From the NCBI GenBank assembly GCA_030612385.1, contig JAUWNZ010000016.1:1-12004 (forward strand): DNA of 12,004 nucleotides. The letters are read 5' to 3'. The stretch is from Pseudomonadota bacterium (GTDB taxonomy: Bacteria > Desulfobacterota > Syntrophia > Syntrophales > JADFWA01). Position numbers and translations under genes: made by a program. Each line of letters begins with the position of its first letter. The stretch's first letter is position 1. This document shows, piece after piece, positions 4,562 to 11,767 of this stretch. The notes beneath the pieces were generated by a model, which saw only the letters and a list, made by a program, of their open reading frames with translations, had not been told where the DNA came from and made no database searches.

Positions 4562-4631
4562 GAAAATATCAAACAGGCCTTTTACTGAATCGGTCATCAC
4601 AGAGATTTTCAAAAGGGACAAGGAATATTCG

Positions 4632-6326
4632 ATGTTTATTCGCAAGATAGGTATTGTTTCGCGCACTTACCGGCATGCAAACAGATACCGCCGGATACTT
4701 ACAGTCTTGTTTAAGTATGGGTTCGGCGATCTGGTGGACAGGCTCAAGGTAGGCCGGTATCTTGAAATCGGCATGCAGATGGTTTCCAGGAAACGCAGGG
4801 AACAGGTGGAGGCCTTGACCAGAGCTGAGCGGGTGCGTATGGCTCTTGAGGAGTTAGGGCCCACCTTTGTAAAGATGGGGCAGATACTTTCGACCCGTCC
4901 GGATCTTATACCGGTGGAATTTATACAGGAGCTGTCAAAACTTCAGGACGAGGTGCCCCCGTTCCCCTTTTCTCAGGTCAGGGAGATCGTTGAGAGTGAG
5001 ATAGACTCTTCTATAGGGACTGTGTTTCAGGAATTTGAGGAGACTCCGTTAGCTGCGGCCTCCATCGGTCAGGTTCACAGAGCGCGGCTCAAAAGCGGAG
5101 AAGATGTCATCGTTAAGGTGCAGCGTCCGGGTATCCACACGACTATCGAGACGGACATGGAAATTATGCTTCATCTCGCCACGCTGATAGAGAGGCATGT
5201 CGAGGAGTGGGGGATACATCGTCCTACCAGGATAGTTGAAGAGTTTTCCCGCTCCCTCGGGAGGGAAATCGATTATACGATCGAGGCTTCAAACACAGAA
5301 CGCTTTGCCCGGCAGTTTATGGGCAACGGGGCGGTTTATGTTCCTCGTATTTTCAGGGAAGCGTCGACGAAGCGGATACTTACCATGGAGTTTATCGACG
5401 GCGTAAAGGCATCCGATATCGGTAAATTGGACGAGAGAGGTCTTGACAGGAAGATAATAGCCTCTCGCGGGGCGGACCTGATACTCGAACAGGTGTTTAA
5501 ATATGGCTTCTTTCATGCCGATCCTCATCCCGGAAATATCTTTATCCTGCCGGAGAACATTGTCTGTTATATTGATTTCGGGATGATGGGACGCGTCGAC
5601 CGCCGCGCAAGGGAAGACTTTGCTGATATTGTGCACGGTTACGTCAGCCGGGATGAATCCAGGATAACAGACGCCCTGCTGAGAATCGTAGAGTGGGATA
5701 AAGAGCCGGACCGTCGCGCCCTCGAGAGGGATATAGCCGATTTTGTGGAGTTGTATCTATATAAAACTCTCAAGGAGTTGCGTATCGAAGACATTCTCCA
5801 GCAGATGCTCGAATTGATTACACGTCATCGGATGCGGCTTCCGCCTGATATATTCCTTATGGCTAAGGCCTCGGCTCAGGCGGAAGGATTGGGTCTGGTG
5901 CTGGATCCCGATTTTGATATGGCCGAAAAGGCCGCTCCTTTTATTAAACGCATTAAGCTGGAGCGGTTGCATCCAAAGCGGGTTATTGGTGATTTCCTCG
6001 ATTCCGGCGGGGAGGTGATTCAACTTCTCAAGGAGATTCCCGGAGAAACCAGGGATATAATGAAGCAGATAAAAGAGGGTAAGGCAACCATTGGATTTGA
6101 ACACAGAGGTCTTGAAAATTTTATATTTGAGATGGACAGGTCATCAAACCGGATCGCCTTTTCATTCGTTGTTGCCTCTCTTATCGTCGGTTCATCTCTT
6201 ATAATCAGGTCGGATTTAGGCCCTTTTCTTTTTGGCTTTCCTGCGCTCGGCGTTGTCGGGTTCAGTATCGCCACCGTCTTTGGATTATGGCTTTTAATAT
6301 CGATTCTGCGTTCGGGGAGGCTGTAG
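4632..6326 (+). CDS. ubiB: UbiB/ABC1/AarF-family atypical protein kinase-like ATPase
   Basis: The 564-residue product carries the full UbiB signature: KMGQ (81-84, the KxGQ motif), the Ala-rich nucleotide loop AAASIGQVHRA (141-151), Lys162 in VIVKVQRPG, HADPHPGN (295-302) for the catalytic loop, and DFG (315-317). The C-terminus has two membrane helices (about 506-526 and 531-557), as in other UbiB proteins. The family supports isoprenoid quinone and lipid metabolism as membrane-bound ATPases. In an anaerobe the substrate may be a menaquinone precursor or another polyprenyl lipid, which is inference. The start at ATG 4632 is chosen from AAGGA (4620-4624) and the family-typical beginning MFIRKIGIVSRTYRH. 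The frame is open back to 4314, but that part runs through repeats. It is a single-gene unit with no quinone genes beside it. Confidence 0.93.
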   Translation: MFIRKIGIVSRTYRHANRYRRILTVLFKYGFGDLVDRLKVGRYLEIGMQMVSRKRREQVEALTRAERVRMALEELGPTFVKMGQILSTRPDLIPVEFIQELSKLQDEVPPFPFSQVREIVESEIDSSIGTVFQEFEETPLAAASIGQVHRARLKSGEDVIVKVQRPGIHTTIETDMEIMLHLATLIERHVEEWGIHRPTRIVEEFSRSLGREIDYTIEASNTERFARQFMGNGAVYVPRIFREASTKRILTMEFIDGVKASDIGKLDERGLDRKIIASRGADLILEQVFKYGFFHADPHPGNIFILPENIVCYIDFGMMGRVDRRAREDFADIVHGYVSRDESRITDALLRIVEWDKEPDRRALERDIADFVELYLYKTLKELRIEDILQQMLELITRHRMRLPPDIFLMAKASAQAEGLGLVLDPDFDMAEKAAPFIKRIKLERLHPKRVIGDFLDSGGEVIQLLKEIPGETRDIMKQIKEGKATIGFEHRGLENFIFEMDRSSNRIAFSFVVASLIVGSSLIIRSDLGPFLFGFPALGVVGFSIATVFGLWLLISILRSGRL

Positions 6327-6417
6327 CGTAAAAATTTCAGGGTAACTACTCAGCCACAGATTCACACAGATGAACGCAGATAGGTTTAAATACAAAGAAA
6401 TCACGCGACTACGTGAA

Positions 6418-6499
6418 TATACTCTACACGGCCACAGTTTACGCTTTTTGAGCCGGTCAAAATTGCACAGTATATGTAGCGGAAGGCTTTAGCCTTCCA
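6418..6499 (-). repeat. 82-bp dispersed repeat, inverted relative to 10471-10553
   Basis: It matches the reverse complement of 10471-10553 with four substitutions and one 1-nt indel, including the phrase ACGCTTTTTGAGCCGGTCAA and the GGAAGGC palindrome. A shorter degenerate copy in the same orientation as this one lies at about 10138-10175. Confidence 0.75.
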
Positions 6500-6534
6500 T
6501 TAAAAGAGAATGGAGACCTAAAGGTCTCCGCTAC
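6477..6534. repeat. Pair of REP-like palindromes with outer GTAGC/GCTAC
   Basis: GGAAGGCT-TT-AGCCTTCC (6481-6498) and GGAGACCT-AA-AGGTCTCC (6512-6529) are two perfect 8-bp stems of different sequence. They are joined by 13 nt and framed by GTAGC and GCTAC, so the pair is itself an inverted unit. Similar pairs occur at 10169-10247 and a single at 10472-10494. Confidence 0.7.
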
Positions 6535-6721
6535 GGTCTCCGCTCCACGGGATTCATTTATACTTTAAAGGGTATGAAGGTCAGAGTTAAAGGGTTTTTT
6601 TGTGTGCCATGTGGTAAAAAAAACGATAGGAAAATCTCAAATTGTGGCCGATTACGGTATGGTTACAGTAAAAGAAAAAATATCAGTGATAATCTGCGTA
6701 GATCGGTGGCGAGATAATTAC

Positions 6722-6774
6722 AAAAGTAACTACTCAGCCTGCAACAGCTTCAGCCTTACTACCCGAGCAGTTAC
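6722..6774 (-). terminator. Terminator-like hairpin at the end of btuF
   Basis: On the minus strand GTAACTGCTCGG (6774-6763) pairs with CTGAGTAGTTAC (6737-6726) over 12 positions with two G-U pairs, then TTTT follows (6725-6722). The first arm contains the btuF stop codon. The second arm is the terminal motif of the miniature element family, so the terminator appears to be built from repeat ends. Confidence 0.5.
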
Positions 6775-7664
6775 ATAAAAAGTTCAGGGTGTATAATCCT
6801 GGCCAACTCTTCCAGGCCATCCACAATCACGGGGGATGGATGATCTATCATATCCGAATTTAATATGTATATCCTGTTATTCCTGACCGCGGGAATATCT
6901 TTCCACCTCTTCCACCTGTTCCTGACCCGTTCAAAATCCCCTCCTCTTTTCATTGTCGACACAATAATGATTTCCGGCTGCTCGGCGATAATCTTCTCCA
7001 TAGTGTAGCGGGGATATTTGATTGTCTCCTCTCGTGAAATACTCGATCCGCCGGCCAGCGCTATCAACCTGCTGCCAAAGGCATCCCTGCCGACGGTAAC
7101 GACAGGATCGACACCTATCTGGAAAAAGACCCTCGGTTTCTTAATGTTCCTGGTCTGTGAAACAACAAAACCGACCCTCTTACGAAGGTTATGAACCAGG
7201 TCTTTTGCCGCACTGTCTTTCCCTGTTATTTTACCGACGTCCAATACCATCTCGAAAATCTCATCGAGGCTTGTCGGATTGATCACATAAACCGGAAAAC
7301 CGAACCTTTCAAACTGCTTTACAATCTCCTTTCTGTTTCCATCGGCGGTGCCTATGATCAGGTCCGGATCGAGAGAGACAACTTTTTCAATGGAGATGTT
7401 GACATAACTGCCGATGCGCGGCTTTGACCTGGCAGCTTCAGGATAATCGCTGAACATGGTCACCCCAACAATCTCTTTACTTAGACCGAGAGCGAAAAGG
7501 GTCTCCGTTATACTGGGCGCCAGGGACACTATCCTTTTGGGAGAGGAAGGGATATTTACCTCTCTTCCCATTTTGTCAATGTACAGATCGGCATAGGCTC
7601 CCTGAGCTGAAAGAACAATCAGAAAAATCAAAATAATCGTCAGCCTGCTGTTAAACGCAATCAT
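6771..7664 (-). CDS. btuF: BtuF-like periplasmic corrinoid-binding protein of an ABC importer
   Basis: The 297-residue precursor has a signal peptide (residues 1-25, hydrophobic 8-20, cleavage after AYA) and a class III substrate-binding fold. The N-terminal lobe begins RIVSLAPSITETLFALG (44-60) with VVSLDPDLIIGT, and the C-terminal lobe contains VTVGRDAFGSRLIALAGG and SDMIDHPSPVIVDGLEEL. The family includes haem and siderophore binders, but position as last gene of a cobU-cobS-cobC run favours cobalamin or cobinamide. It delivers ligand to BtuCD, which is not in the window. It starts 15 nt after the cobC stop with GGGAG 4 nt before ATG. It lacks a lipobox, so it should be soluble in the periplasm. 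Confidence 0.85.
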   Translation of the reverse strand: MIAFNSRLTIILIFLIVLSAQGAYADLYIDKMGREVNIPSSPKRIVSLAPSITETLFALGLSKEIVGVTMFSDYPEAARSKPRIGSYVNISIEKVVSLDPDLIIGTADGNRKEIVKQFERFGFPVYVINPTSLDEIFEMVLDVGKITGKDSAAKDLVHNLRKRVGFVVSQTRNIKKPRVFFQIGVDPVVTVGRDAFGSRLIALAGGSSISREETIKYPRYTMEKIIAEQPEIIIVSTMKRGGDFERVRNRWKRWKDIPAVRNNRIYILNSDMIDHPSPVIVDGLEELARIIHPELFM

Positions 7665-7679
7665 ATTACTCCCGCAATC

Positions 7680-8297
7680 TTAAGGTCTTACCGGCAATTG
7701 TCCATTCATCAACTTAACAACGGTAAATCCTGAAAAGTAATCTATAATGTTCAGACAACCGAAGTCCTGTTCGATAGAATATACATTTTTAAGCTCAAGG
7801 TTCATGGCATCTGCGAGTATCACGCGATTGACCATTCCGTGCGCCACCAAAACGATGTTTCCCCCATTGTTCGCATCCAATATCTTCTTTAAGGCAGGAA
7901 TGACCCTCCCTGCCAGATCACGGATACTTTCCCCTTCCGGTACTCTGTAATCAACTCCCTTGCTTCTCCATTCATCGATGGCGCCGGGGAATCGTTTTTC
8001 TACCTGTTCAAGGTTCATCCCTTCCCACAATCCGACATTTAACTCTCTCAGAGAGGGAAAGTATTCAGGAATAAGGCCATTATTCCCCGCAATAATCTCC
8101 GCCCCCCTTTTTGTCCTGATTAAGTTGCTGCAACAAATAGCCGTCAGACTTTCACCCTTCAGCCTGGATGCCACCGCCTCCATCTGTCTGATTCCAAGTC
8201 CGGTAATGTCCACATCGTTGTGGCCGTTGTAAGCGCCATCCGAAAAATTTGCAACCTGACCATGTCTGACCAGAAATAATCTTGTATGTGTTTCCAT
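7680..8297 (-). CDS. cobC: Alpha-ribazole phosphatase-like histidine phosphatase
   Basis: This 205-residue protein is a branch 1 histidine phosphatase. It has the RHG motif (Arg11, His12, Gly13), Arg61 in CSNLIRT, Glu85 in LRELNVGLWEG and the second catalytic His153 in VAHGMVN. CobC removes the 5'-phosphate from alpha-ribazole phosphate or adenosylcobalamin phosphate at the end of nucleotide-loop assembly. The superfamily also contains phosphoglycerate mutases; operon context decides for CobC. The start METHTRL has GGGGAG very close (2 nt before ATG), a tight spacing. That ribosome site lies in the spacer now separated from cobS by the insertion at 8317-8737. Confidence 0.85.
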   Translation of the reverse strand: METHTRLFLVRHGQVANFSDGAYNGHNDVDITGLGIRQMEAVASRLKGESLTAICCSNLIRTKRGAEIIAGNNGLIPEYFPSLRELNVGLWEGMNLEQVEKRFPGAIDEWRSKGVDYRVPEGESIRDLAGRVIPALKKILDANNGGNIVLVAHGMVNRVILADAMNLELKNVYSIEQDFGCLNIIDYFSGFTVVKLMNGQLPVRP

Positions 8298-8308
8298 AAC
8301 TCCCCTGT

Positions 8309-8316
8309 GCTATTTG
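8309..8316. repeat. Target-site duplication, left copy
   Basis: GCTATTTG directly abuts the left end of the miniature element and is repeated at 8738-8745 directly after its right end. Confidence 0.8.
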
Positions 8317-8399
8317 GTAACTATTCAGCCGCCGATCTACGTGGATCATCACTGATATTTTTTCTCCTATTTTCTGTCTCCACGCAGTTATTTCGTGTT

Positions 8400-8454
8400 T
8401 TCGCCCTTCGCCAAGCTCAGTGCCCAGCGTATCCTGAGCTTGTCGAAGGGCGAA
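8400..8454. repeat. Long hairpin inside the miniature element
   Basis: TTCGCCCTTCG (8400-8410) and AAGCTCAG (8413-8420) pair with CGAAGGGCGAA (8444-8454) and CTGAGCTT (8434-8441). This makes 19 bp with one 2x2 internal mismatch and a 13-nt loop. There is no T-run. It resembles the widespread CTTCGACAAGCTCAG palindromic repeats. Confidence 0.75.
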
Positions 8455-8503
8455 GCCATTTCTGCAAGAACCTTACAATTAAACTAACAGCCTTCAGCCT
8501 ACC

Positions 8504-8653
8504 CCTGCCCTTTACCCATAAGTCGAAAATACTAATGGCATATGATTTGTAAGCCATTGTTTTTATTGTAGACGCGATTCATATACGTTCTATTCCCTCA
8601 TTTTGTAACTTACTGTTTTTACAGCTTTAAAATATTTGTGGGTAAAGGGCAGG
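8504..8653. repeat. 15-bp inverted repeat enclosing 120 bp in the element core
   Basis: CCTGCCCTTTACCCA (8504-8518) is the exact reverse complement of 8639-8653. It may mark a further nested insertion in the element core. Confidence 0.65.
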
Positions 8654-8737
8654 CCTACCCACCTGTATAGTCACGTGATTTCTTTGTATTTAAACCTATC
8701 TGCGTTCATCTGTGTGAATCTGTGGCTGAATAGTTAA

Positions 8738-8745
8738 GCTATTTG
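8738..8745. repeat. Target-site duplication, right copy
   Basis: GCTATTTG is identical to 8309-8316. On the minus strand it contains the last bases of cobS including its TAG stop. Confidence 0.8.
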
Positions 8746-9485
8746 TTGAAAAGTCCACAGATCATCAAAAGCGTAAGAACCTCCGTCAGTTCGCAGGATG
8801 CGCCCATGATATCTCCTGTTACTCCACCGATACGCTTTTTGAAAAAGAGACCGAAAAGATACATCAGGGCTGCGATAGTCAAAAAGATACCCAGCCCCTT
8901 GAGATGAAAGAAGCCGATCAGTATGACCGCTGTTATAATCGTGGAGATCACGTATTCCTTTTTCCCTGCAAATTGAGTAAAAAGAAGCGCAGTTCCCGGA
9001 CCCGACCTGGCATAACTAAAACCGCATGCGAGTTGAACAGTCGACCACCTCCCCAAAACCGGCATTATCAGAAGAGTCATGTTCTTAACCTCAGCAGGCA
9101 CACCCATCAGGGCGTGTATCTTCAGTATTAAAAGGAGCGCCAGACCAACCACCGCAAATGACCCGATTTGACTGTCCCTCATAACGGAAAGGGTCTTTTC
9201 GCTGTCTTTCCCGCCCGCCAGACCGTCAACCGTATCGGCAAAACCATCCAGGTGAAAGGCGCCTGCAAGTCCAACCAGGGTTACAATAACAATTATATCC
9301 ACGAGGGATGCGGGAAGAAAAAAACTGAAGAGATACCTGACGGCCACCAGTATCAAACCGATAAAGAAACCGACCAGGGGGAAATATGACATTGACCTGC
9401 CAAGCTTTTCCTCTGTGATATCAAGATCTTTTGATATCCTGACTATTGTGAGAAACTGCAGGGCTGTAAGAAATCCCTTTATCAT
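8739..9485 (-). CDS. cobS: Cobalamin synthase (adenosylcobinamide-GDP ribazoletransferase)
   Basis: This 248-residue integral membrane protein joins adenosylcobinamide-GDP with alpha-ribazole or its phosphate to make adenosylcobalamin (phosphate). The family signature GAFHLDGFADTVDGLAGG spans 75-92 with its Asp residues for magnesium, followed by MRDSQIGSFA (102-111). Hydrophobic segments lie near 33-57, 60-78, 110-126, 178-192 and 200-215, as expected. It begins 8 nt after the cobU stop, with AGG in that gap as a weak ribosome site, so translation is probably coupled to cobU. The stop codon touches the target duplication of the miniature element, but the protein is intact and of normal length. 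Confidence 0.94.
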   Translation of the reverse strand: MIKGFLTALQFLTIVRISKDLDITEEKLGRSMSYFPLVGFFIGLILVAVRYLFSFFLPASLVDIIVIVTLVGLAGAFHLDGFADTVDGLAGGKDSEKTLSVMRDSQIGSFAVVGLALLLILKIHALMGVPAEVKNMTLLIMPVLGRWSTVQLACGFSYARSGPGTALLFTQFAGKKEYVISTIITAVILIGFFHLKGLGIFLTIAALMYLFGLFFKKRIGGVTGDIMGASCELTEVLTLLMICGLFNK

Positions 9486-9493
9486 TCAATAAC

Positions 9494-10009
9494 CTATTTT
9501 ACCTTAAAAGGAATGCCGGAAAAAAGAACATAAACCTGATCGGCGCCCCTGGCCATTCTCTGATTTAGAAAACCGAGCCGGTCCCTGTATAGCCTTGCCA
9601 GTTTATTATCCGGAACTATCCCCATTCCAACTTCATTGGAAACAACTATAATCGTTCCCTTAAATCCCTTCATATTCAAAAAGAAATCGTCCACAATTTC
9701 TGATATCTTTTCATCCTGATCCGGATATTCCAGAAGAAGATTGGACATCCAGACCGTCAAACAATCGACAAGCACCGTATCATACAGGCCGGCCGCTGAC
9801 CTCAGCGCTCTTCCGATGTAAACAGGTTCCTCCAGTGTATCCCACCGGCTGCCCCTTTGTTCCCGGTGTTTTTGGATCCTCAGACTCATCTCTTCATCAA
9901 AGGCCTGGGCAGTGGCCAAAAAAAGCCTTTCCCCCTCTATCTTTTCCGCCATACCCTGACCAAAGTCGCTCTTGCCGCTCCTGGCGCCGCCCGTTACAAA
10001 AATAACCAT
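9494..10009 (-). CDS. cobU: Bifunctional adenosylcobinamide kinase / adenosylcobinamide-phosphate guanylyltransferase
   Basis: The 171-residue protein phosphorylates adenosylcobinamide and then adds GMP, feeding CobS. The P-loop is GGARSGKS (7-14). His48 in RIQKHREQRG corresponds to the guanylylated His of known CobU. VDCLTVWMSNLL (81-92) and VSNEVGMGIVP (123-133) are family motifs. The C-terminus ends GIPFKVK. It is the first gene of the corrinoid run, with AGAGG about 10 nt upstream of ATG. No cobalamin riboswitch box or convincing promoter was found between the gene and the repeat element starting 54 nt upstream, so its promoter may lie inside or beyond that element. Confidence 0.94.
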   Translation of the reverse strand: MVIFVTGGARSGKSDFGQGMAEKIEGERLFLATAQAFDEEMSLRIQKHREQRGSRWDTLEEPVYIGRALRSAAGLYDTVLVDCLTVWMSNLLLEYPDQDEKISEIVDDFFLNMKGFKGTIIVVSNEVGMGIVPDNKLARLYRDRLGFLNQRMARGADQVYVLFSGIPFKVK

Positions 10010-10168
10010 AGTAATATGCCTCTCAAAAGATAGTCACGAGTTTTAACTGTTTCCCTCAGAGAGTAATAGCTCAATAAATAGGGGCAAATCCAGGCACGTA
10101 GCCACCTCCATCTTCTGGAAGCGGGATTTGGGCGTAGAGGTTACGCTTTTGAGCTTTGCACAGCCCCT

Positions 10169-10247
10169 GTAGCGGAGACCTTCAGGTCTCCATATTCACG
10201 TAACACAGTATGACCGAAGCACATGGAAGGCTAAAGCCTTCCGCTAC
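10169..10247. repeat. REP-like palindrome pair, reversed order
   Basis: GGAGACCT-TC-AGGTCTCC (10174-10191), preceded by TGTAGC, and GGAAGGCT-AA-AGCCTTCC (10225-10242), followed by GCTAC, are the same two stem types as at 6477-6534. They are in opposite order and have a longer linker. Confidence 0.7.
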
Positions 10248-10358
10248 ATGCTTCTGCCATATGCCTTCCGCTATTCATTTGATGCAATTTTCTCCTAAAT
10301 TAAGGTGTGCTTCTTTTCGTCACCTTTGTGTCTTTGTGCCTCGGTGGCAAATATTTTT

Positions 10359-10397
10359 AGAGTTTTCGGTGGATTCGCTCCGCTTAATCCACCCTAC
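10359..10397 (+). repeat. GGTGGATT/AATCCACC palindromic repeat, copy 3
   Basis: The 39-nt block is the reverse complement of 2596-2634. Stem arms are 10369-10376 and 10386-10393. Confidence 0.65.
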
Positions 10398-10470
10398 ATT
10401 CTTGGGGTTGCCCTTATTTATTGAGCTATTACGTTAAAAATTTCCGCTATGTGCTGCGTGCCAATGCATG

Positions 10471-10553
10471 TGGAAGGCTAAAGCCTTCCGCTACATAATA
10501 CTGTGCAATTCTGACCGGCTCAAAAAGCGTAAGCTATGGCCGTGTTGAGTATA
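10471..10553 (+). repeat. 83-bp dispersed repeat, inverted relative to 6418-6499
   Basis: It starts with the GGAAGGCT-AA-AGCCTTCC palindrome (10472-10489) and GCTAC and continues through CCGGCTCAAAAAGCGTAAGC. With the degenerate copy at about 10138-10175 it also forms inverted arms around the 10169-10490 region. Confidence 0.75.
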
Positions 10554-10605
10554 GGAGCTACGAGCTTTCACCTCCGGCTTGTCCGGGTTAGGATGCAACC
10601 TGGTC

Positions 10606-11667
10606 TTATTCCTGTTTCTTTGCCTGGTCTGCCATCATCTGTTGTAAGTTTGCAAATGACTGCGCCCTGGAAGAACCATCTATCGCCTTGACTGCGATAT
10701 CCTCTACCTTTTGATATGATTTTTCAAGCTGCCCTGAAAGTTTTGTAATCTGTTCCCTCTGTTCCTTTACCGTTTTTTCAAGTGATTCGATACGGGTAGT
10801 GAGTACTCCCCGATCACCCTCAAATGCCTTGTTCATCAATTGTTCCCTGCCTGCAGCCTCTGCTGTAATTCTTTCGGTCGTTTCCTTTACTGCTTTATTG
10901 ACGGCAGTTTCCAGTTCTTTGGGGAATGCGCTCACATTTTTACGCAGTCCATTCAGTTCCCCTTCTTTTTCGCTTATCGCCTTTTCTCTTTCCGCCAATT
11001 CCTTTTCCATCTGTTCCCTTTTAAGCTGAATTTCCCTTTCAAGTTTCGACTTTTCGTCTTCAAACTCATCTTTTAGAAGCTGCTGCTCCCGCTCAAAAGT
11101 ATATTGAAACTCATCCTTTTCTCGTTCACGTTTCTTCTTTTCCGCAGAATTCTGTTCTTTTATTTCCATTTCATGCGTTTCTTTTCCTTTTTTCCATTCT
11201 GTGCGAGTCTTTTCAATTTCCCGCGTCAGCTCTTCTTCCTTCATAGCCATCTCTGATTCATATTCCCGCCGCTTTTGATTCTGAGCTTCGATGAGGGCAG
11301 CCAGTGTGGCGGCTGACTTTTCTATTTCATACAGTTCTTTTAATTCTTCCTCTTTGATATCGATAGCCTTCTGAATACCATTCAGCTTATTTACCTCGTC
11401 TTCCAGTTTATCTGAAATCTGGGCCAACATTTTACCCATATCGATCTTGAGGTTGCTGATCCCTTTTACAACACCCTCGGATGACAGGGAGTTTGCGACT
11501 TCAATGACCTCCTTTGCCCTTTTCTCCTCAACCTTTAGCTCTGGTTTCAGCTCTGCTTCCCTCTTTTCCTGAAACTGTTTTAAAAGCGCATTGTAGGCTT
11601 CAAGCATCTCTTTTTTTGTATTGCTCATCGCAGGCTTTGGTGGTAGTTGGCTTTTGTTTTCCATCAT
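10606..11667 (-). CDS. Large charged coiled-coil protein of unknown function
   Basis: This 353-residue protein does not belong to a family I can name. A short proline-containing N-terminus (KSQLPPKPAMSN) is followed by helix to about residue 100. Residues 100-240 form an almost continuous Glu/Lys/Arg-rich coiled coil (EEELKELYEIEK, EREKDEFQYTFEREQQ, KLEREIQLKREQMEKE), then a hinge (NVSAFPKELE, 244-253), a second coiled coil (290-325) and a compact tail, KAIDGSSRAQSFANLQQMM (327-345). There is no signal peptide, membrane segment or cysteine. The start is supported by GGAGG (11676-11680) 8 nt before ATG; a second ATG follows directly. It is a lone gene between repeat-rich DNA and non-coding sequence. 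A scaffold or filament role is plausible but unproven. Confidence 0.85.
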   Translation of the reverse strand: MMENKSQLPPKPAMSNTKKEMLEAYNALLKQFQEKREAELKPELKVEEKRAKEVIEVANSLSSEGVVKGISNLKIDMGKMLAQISDKLEDEVNKLNGIQKAIDIKEEELKELYEIEKSAATLAALIEAQNQKRREYESEMAMKEEELTREIEKTRTEWKKGKETHEMEIKEQNSAEKKKREREKDEFQYTFEREQQLLKDEFEDEKSKLEREIQLKREQMEKELAEREKAISEKEGELNGLRKNVSAFPKELETAVNKAVKETTERITAEAAGREQLMNKAFEGDRGVLTTRIESLEKTVKEQREQITKLSGQLEKSYQKVEDIAVKAIDGSSRAQSFANLQQMMADQAKKQE

Positions 11668-11738
11668 AATTGGAGCCTCCTCTCTTTAGTTTAATCCACA
11701 GATTAGCAAGCAAAAATATTGTTCCCTGCTGTTTTTCT

Positions 11739-11766
11739 ATTATGCGCAAGCATCTGGTAAAAGCAA
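11739..11766 (-). promoter_or_regulatory. Weak candidate promoter of the coiled-coil gene
   Basis: On the minus strand TTGCTT (11761-11766) and CATAAT (11739-11744) are separated by 16 nt; the -10 matches 5 of 6. It lies about 70 nt upstream of the start codon. Confidence 0.3.
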
Positions 11767-11767
11767 G

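Larger units (their letters stand above)
6342..6721 (-). mobile_element. Miniature non-autonomous element, same family as 8317-8737
   Basis: The left end GTAACTACTCAGCC plus arm (6343-6404) matches the reverse complement of 8675-8736 at 61 of 62 positions. The right arm (6674-6721) matches the reverse complement of 8317-8364 at 40 of 48. The 380-bp copy thus lies in the opposite orientation to the cobS-cobC copy. The cores differ: this one holds the palindrome pair at 6477-6534. No open frame of interest and no clear target duplication are seen, so this copy is probably older. Confidence 0.75.
8317..8737 (+). mobile_element. 421-bp miniature inverted-repeat element inserted between cobS and cobC
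   Basis: Ends GTAACTATTCAGCC (8317-8330) and GGCTGAATAGTTAA (8724-8737) are inverted repeats with 13 of 14 matches and are flanked by the 8-bp duplication GCTATTTG. There is no transposase frame, so it must be moved by an enzyme encoded elsewhere. The interior contains a long hairpin (8400-8454) and an inverted pair (8504-8518 with 8639-8653). Arms are shared with the element at 6342-6721. Confidence 0.85.
10063..10432. mobile_element. 370-bp element bounded by 25-nt inverted repeats
   Basis: The first 25 nt (10063-10087, GTAATAGCTCAATAAATA then GGGGCAA) match the reverse complement of 10408-10432 at 24 of 25 positions. Inside are a palindrome pair (10169-10247) and a GGTGGATT repeat (10359-10397). 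It encodes no credible protein and shows no target duplication. The terminal word GTAATAGCTC also occurs alone at 264-273, just after the PIN gene. Confidence 0.6.

Noticed and set aside
4314..4631. N-terminal extension of ubiB to 4314
   Set aside because: The frame is open, but it crosses the vapBC promoter and a palindromic repeat. The family start and a ribosome site are at 4632.
5289..6274. Antisense frames inside ubiB (5289-5636, 5757-6104, 6020-6274)
   Set aside because: They are shadows of a strongly conserved gene on the other strand.
8286..8552. 88-codon frame within the cobS-cobC insertion, possible transposase
   Set aside because: There is no transposase motif, and the frame overlaps the cobC start and a long hairpin; the element looks non-coding.
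10063..10432. Target-site duplication around the 370-bp element
   Set aside because: The flanks CAGAGA and GTTAAA do not match, so recent transposition cannot be claimed for this element.
10010..10605. Cobalamin riboswitch upstream of cobU
   Set aside because: I looked on the minus strand for the conserved B12 box (AGCCACTG type) and paired elements and found none; the gap is filled with repeats.
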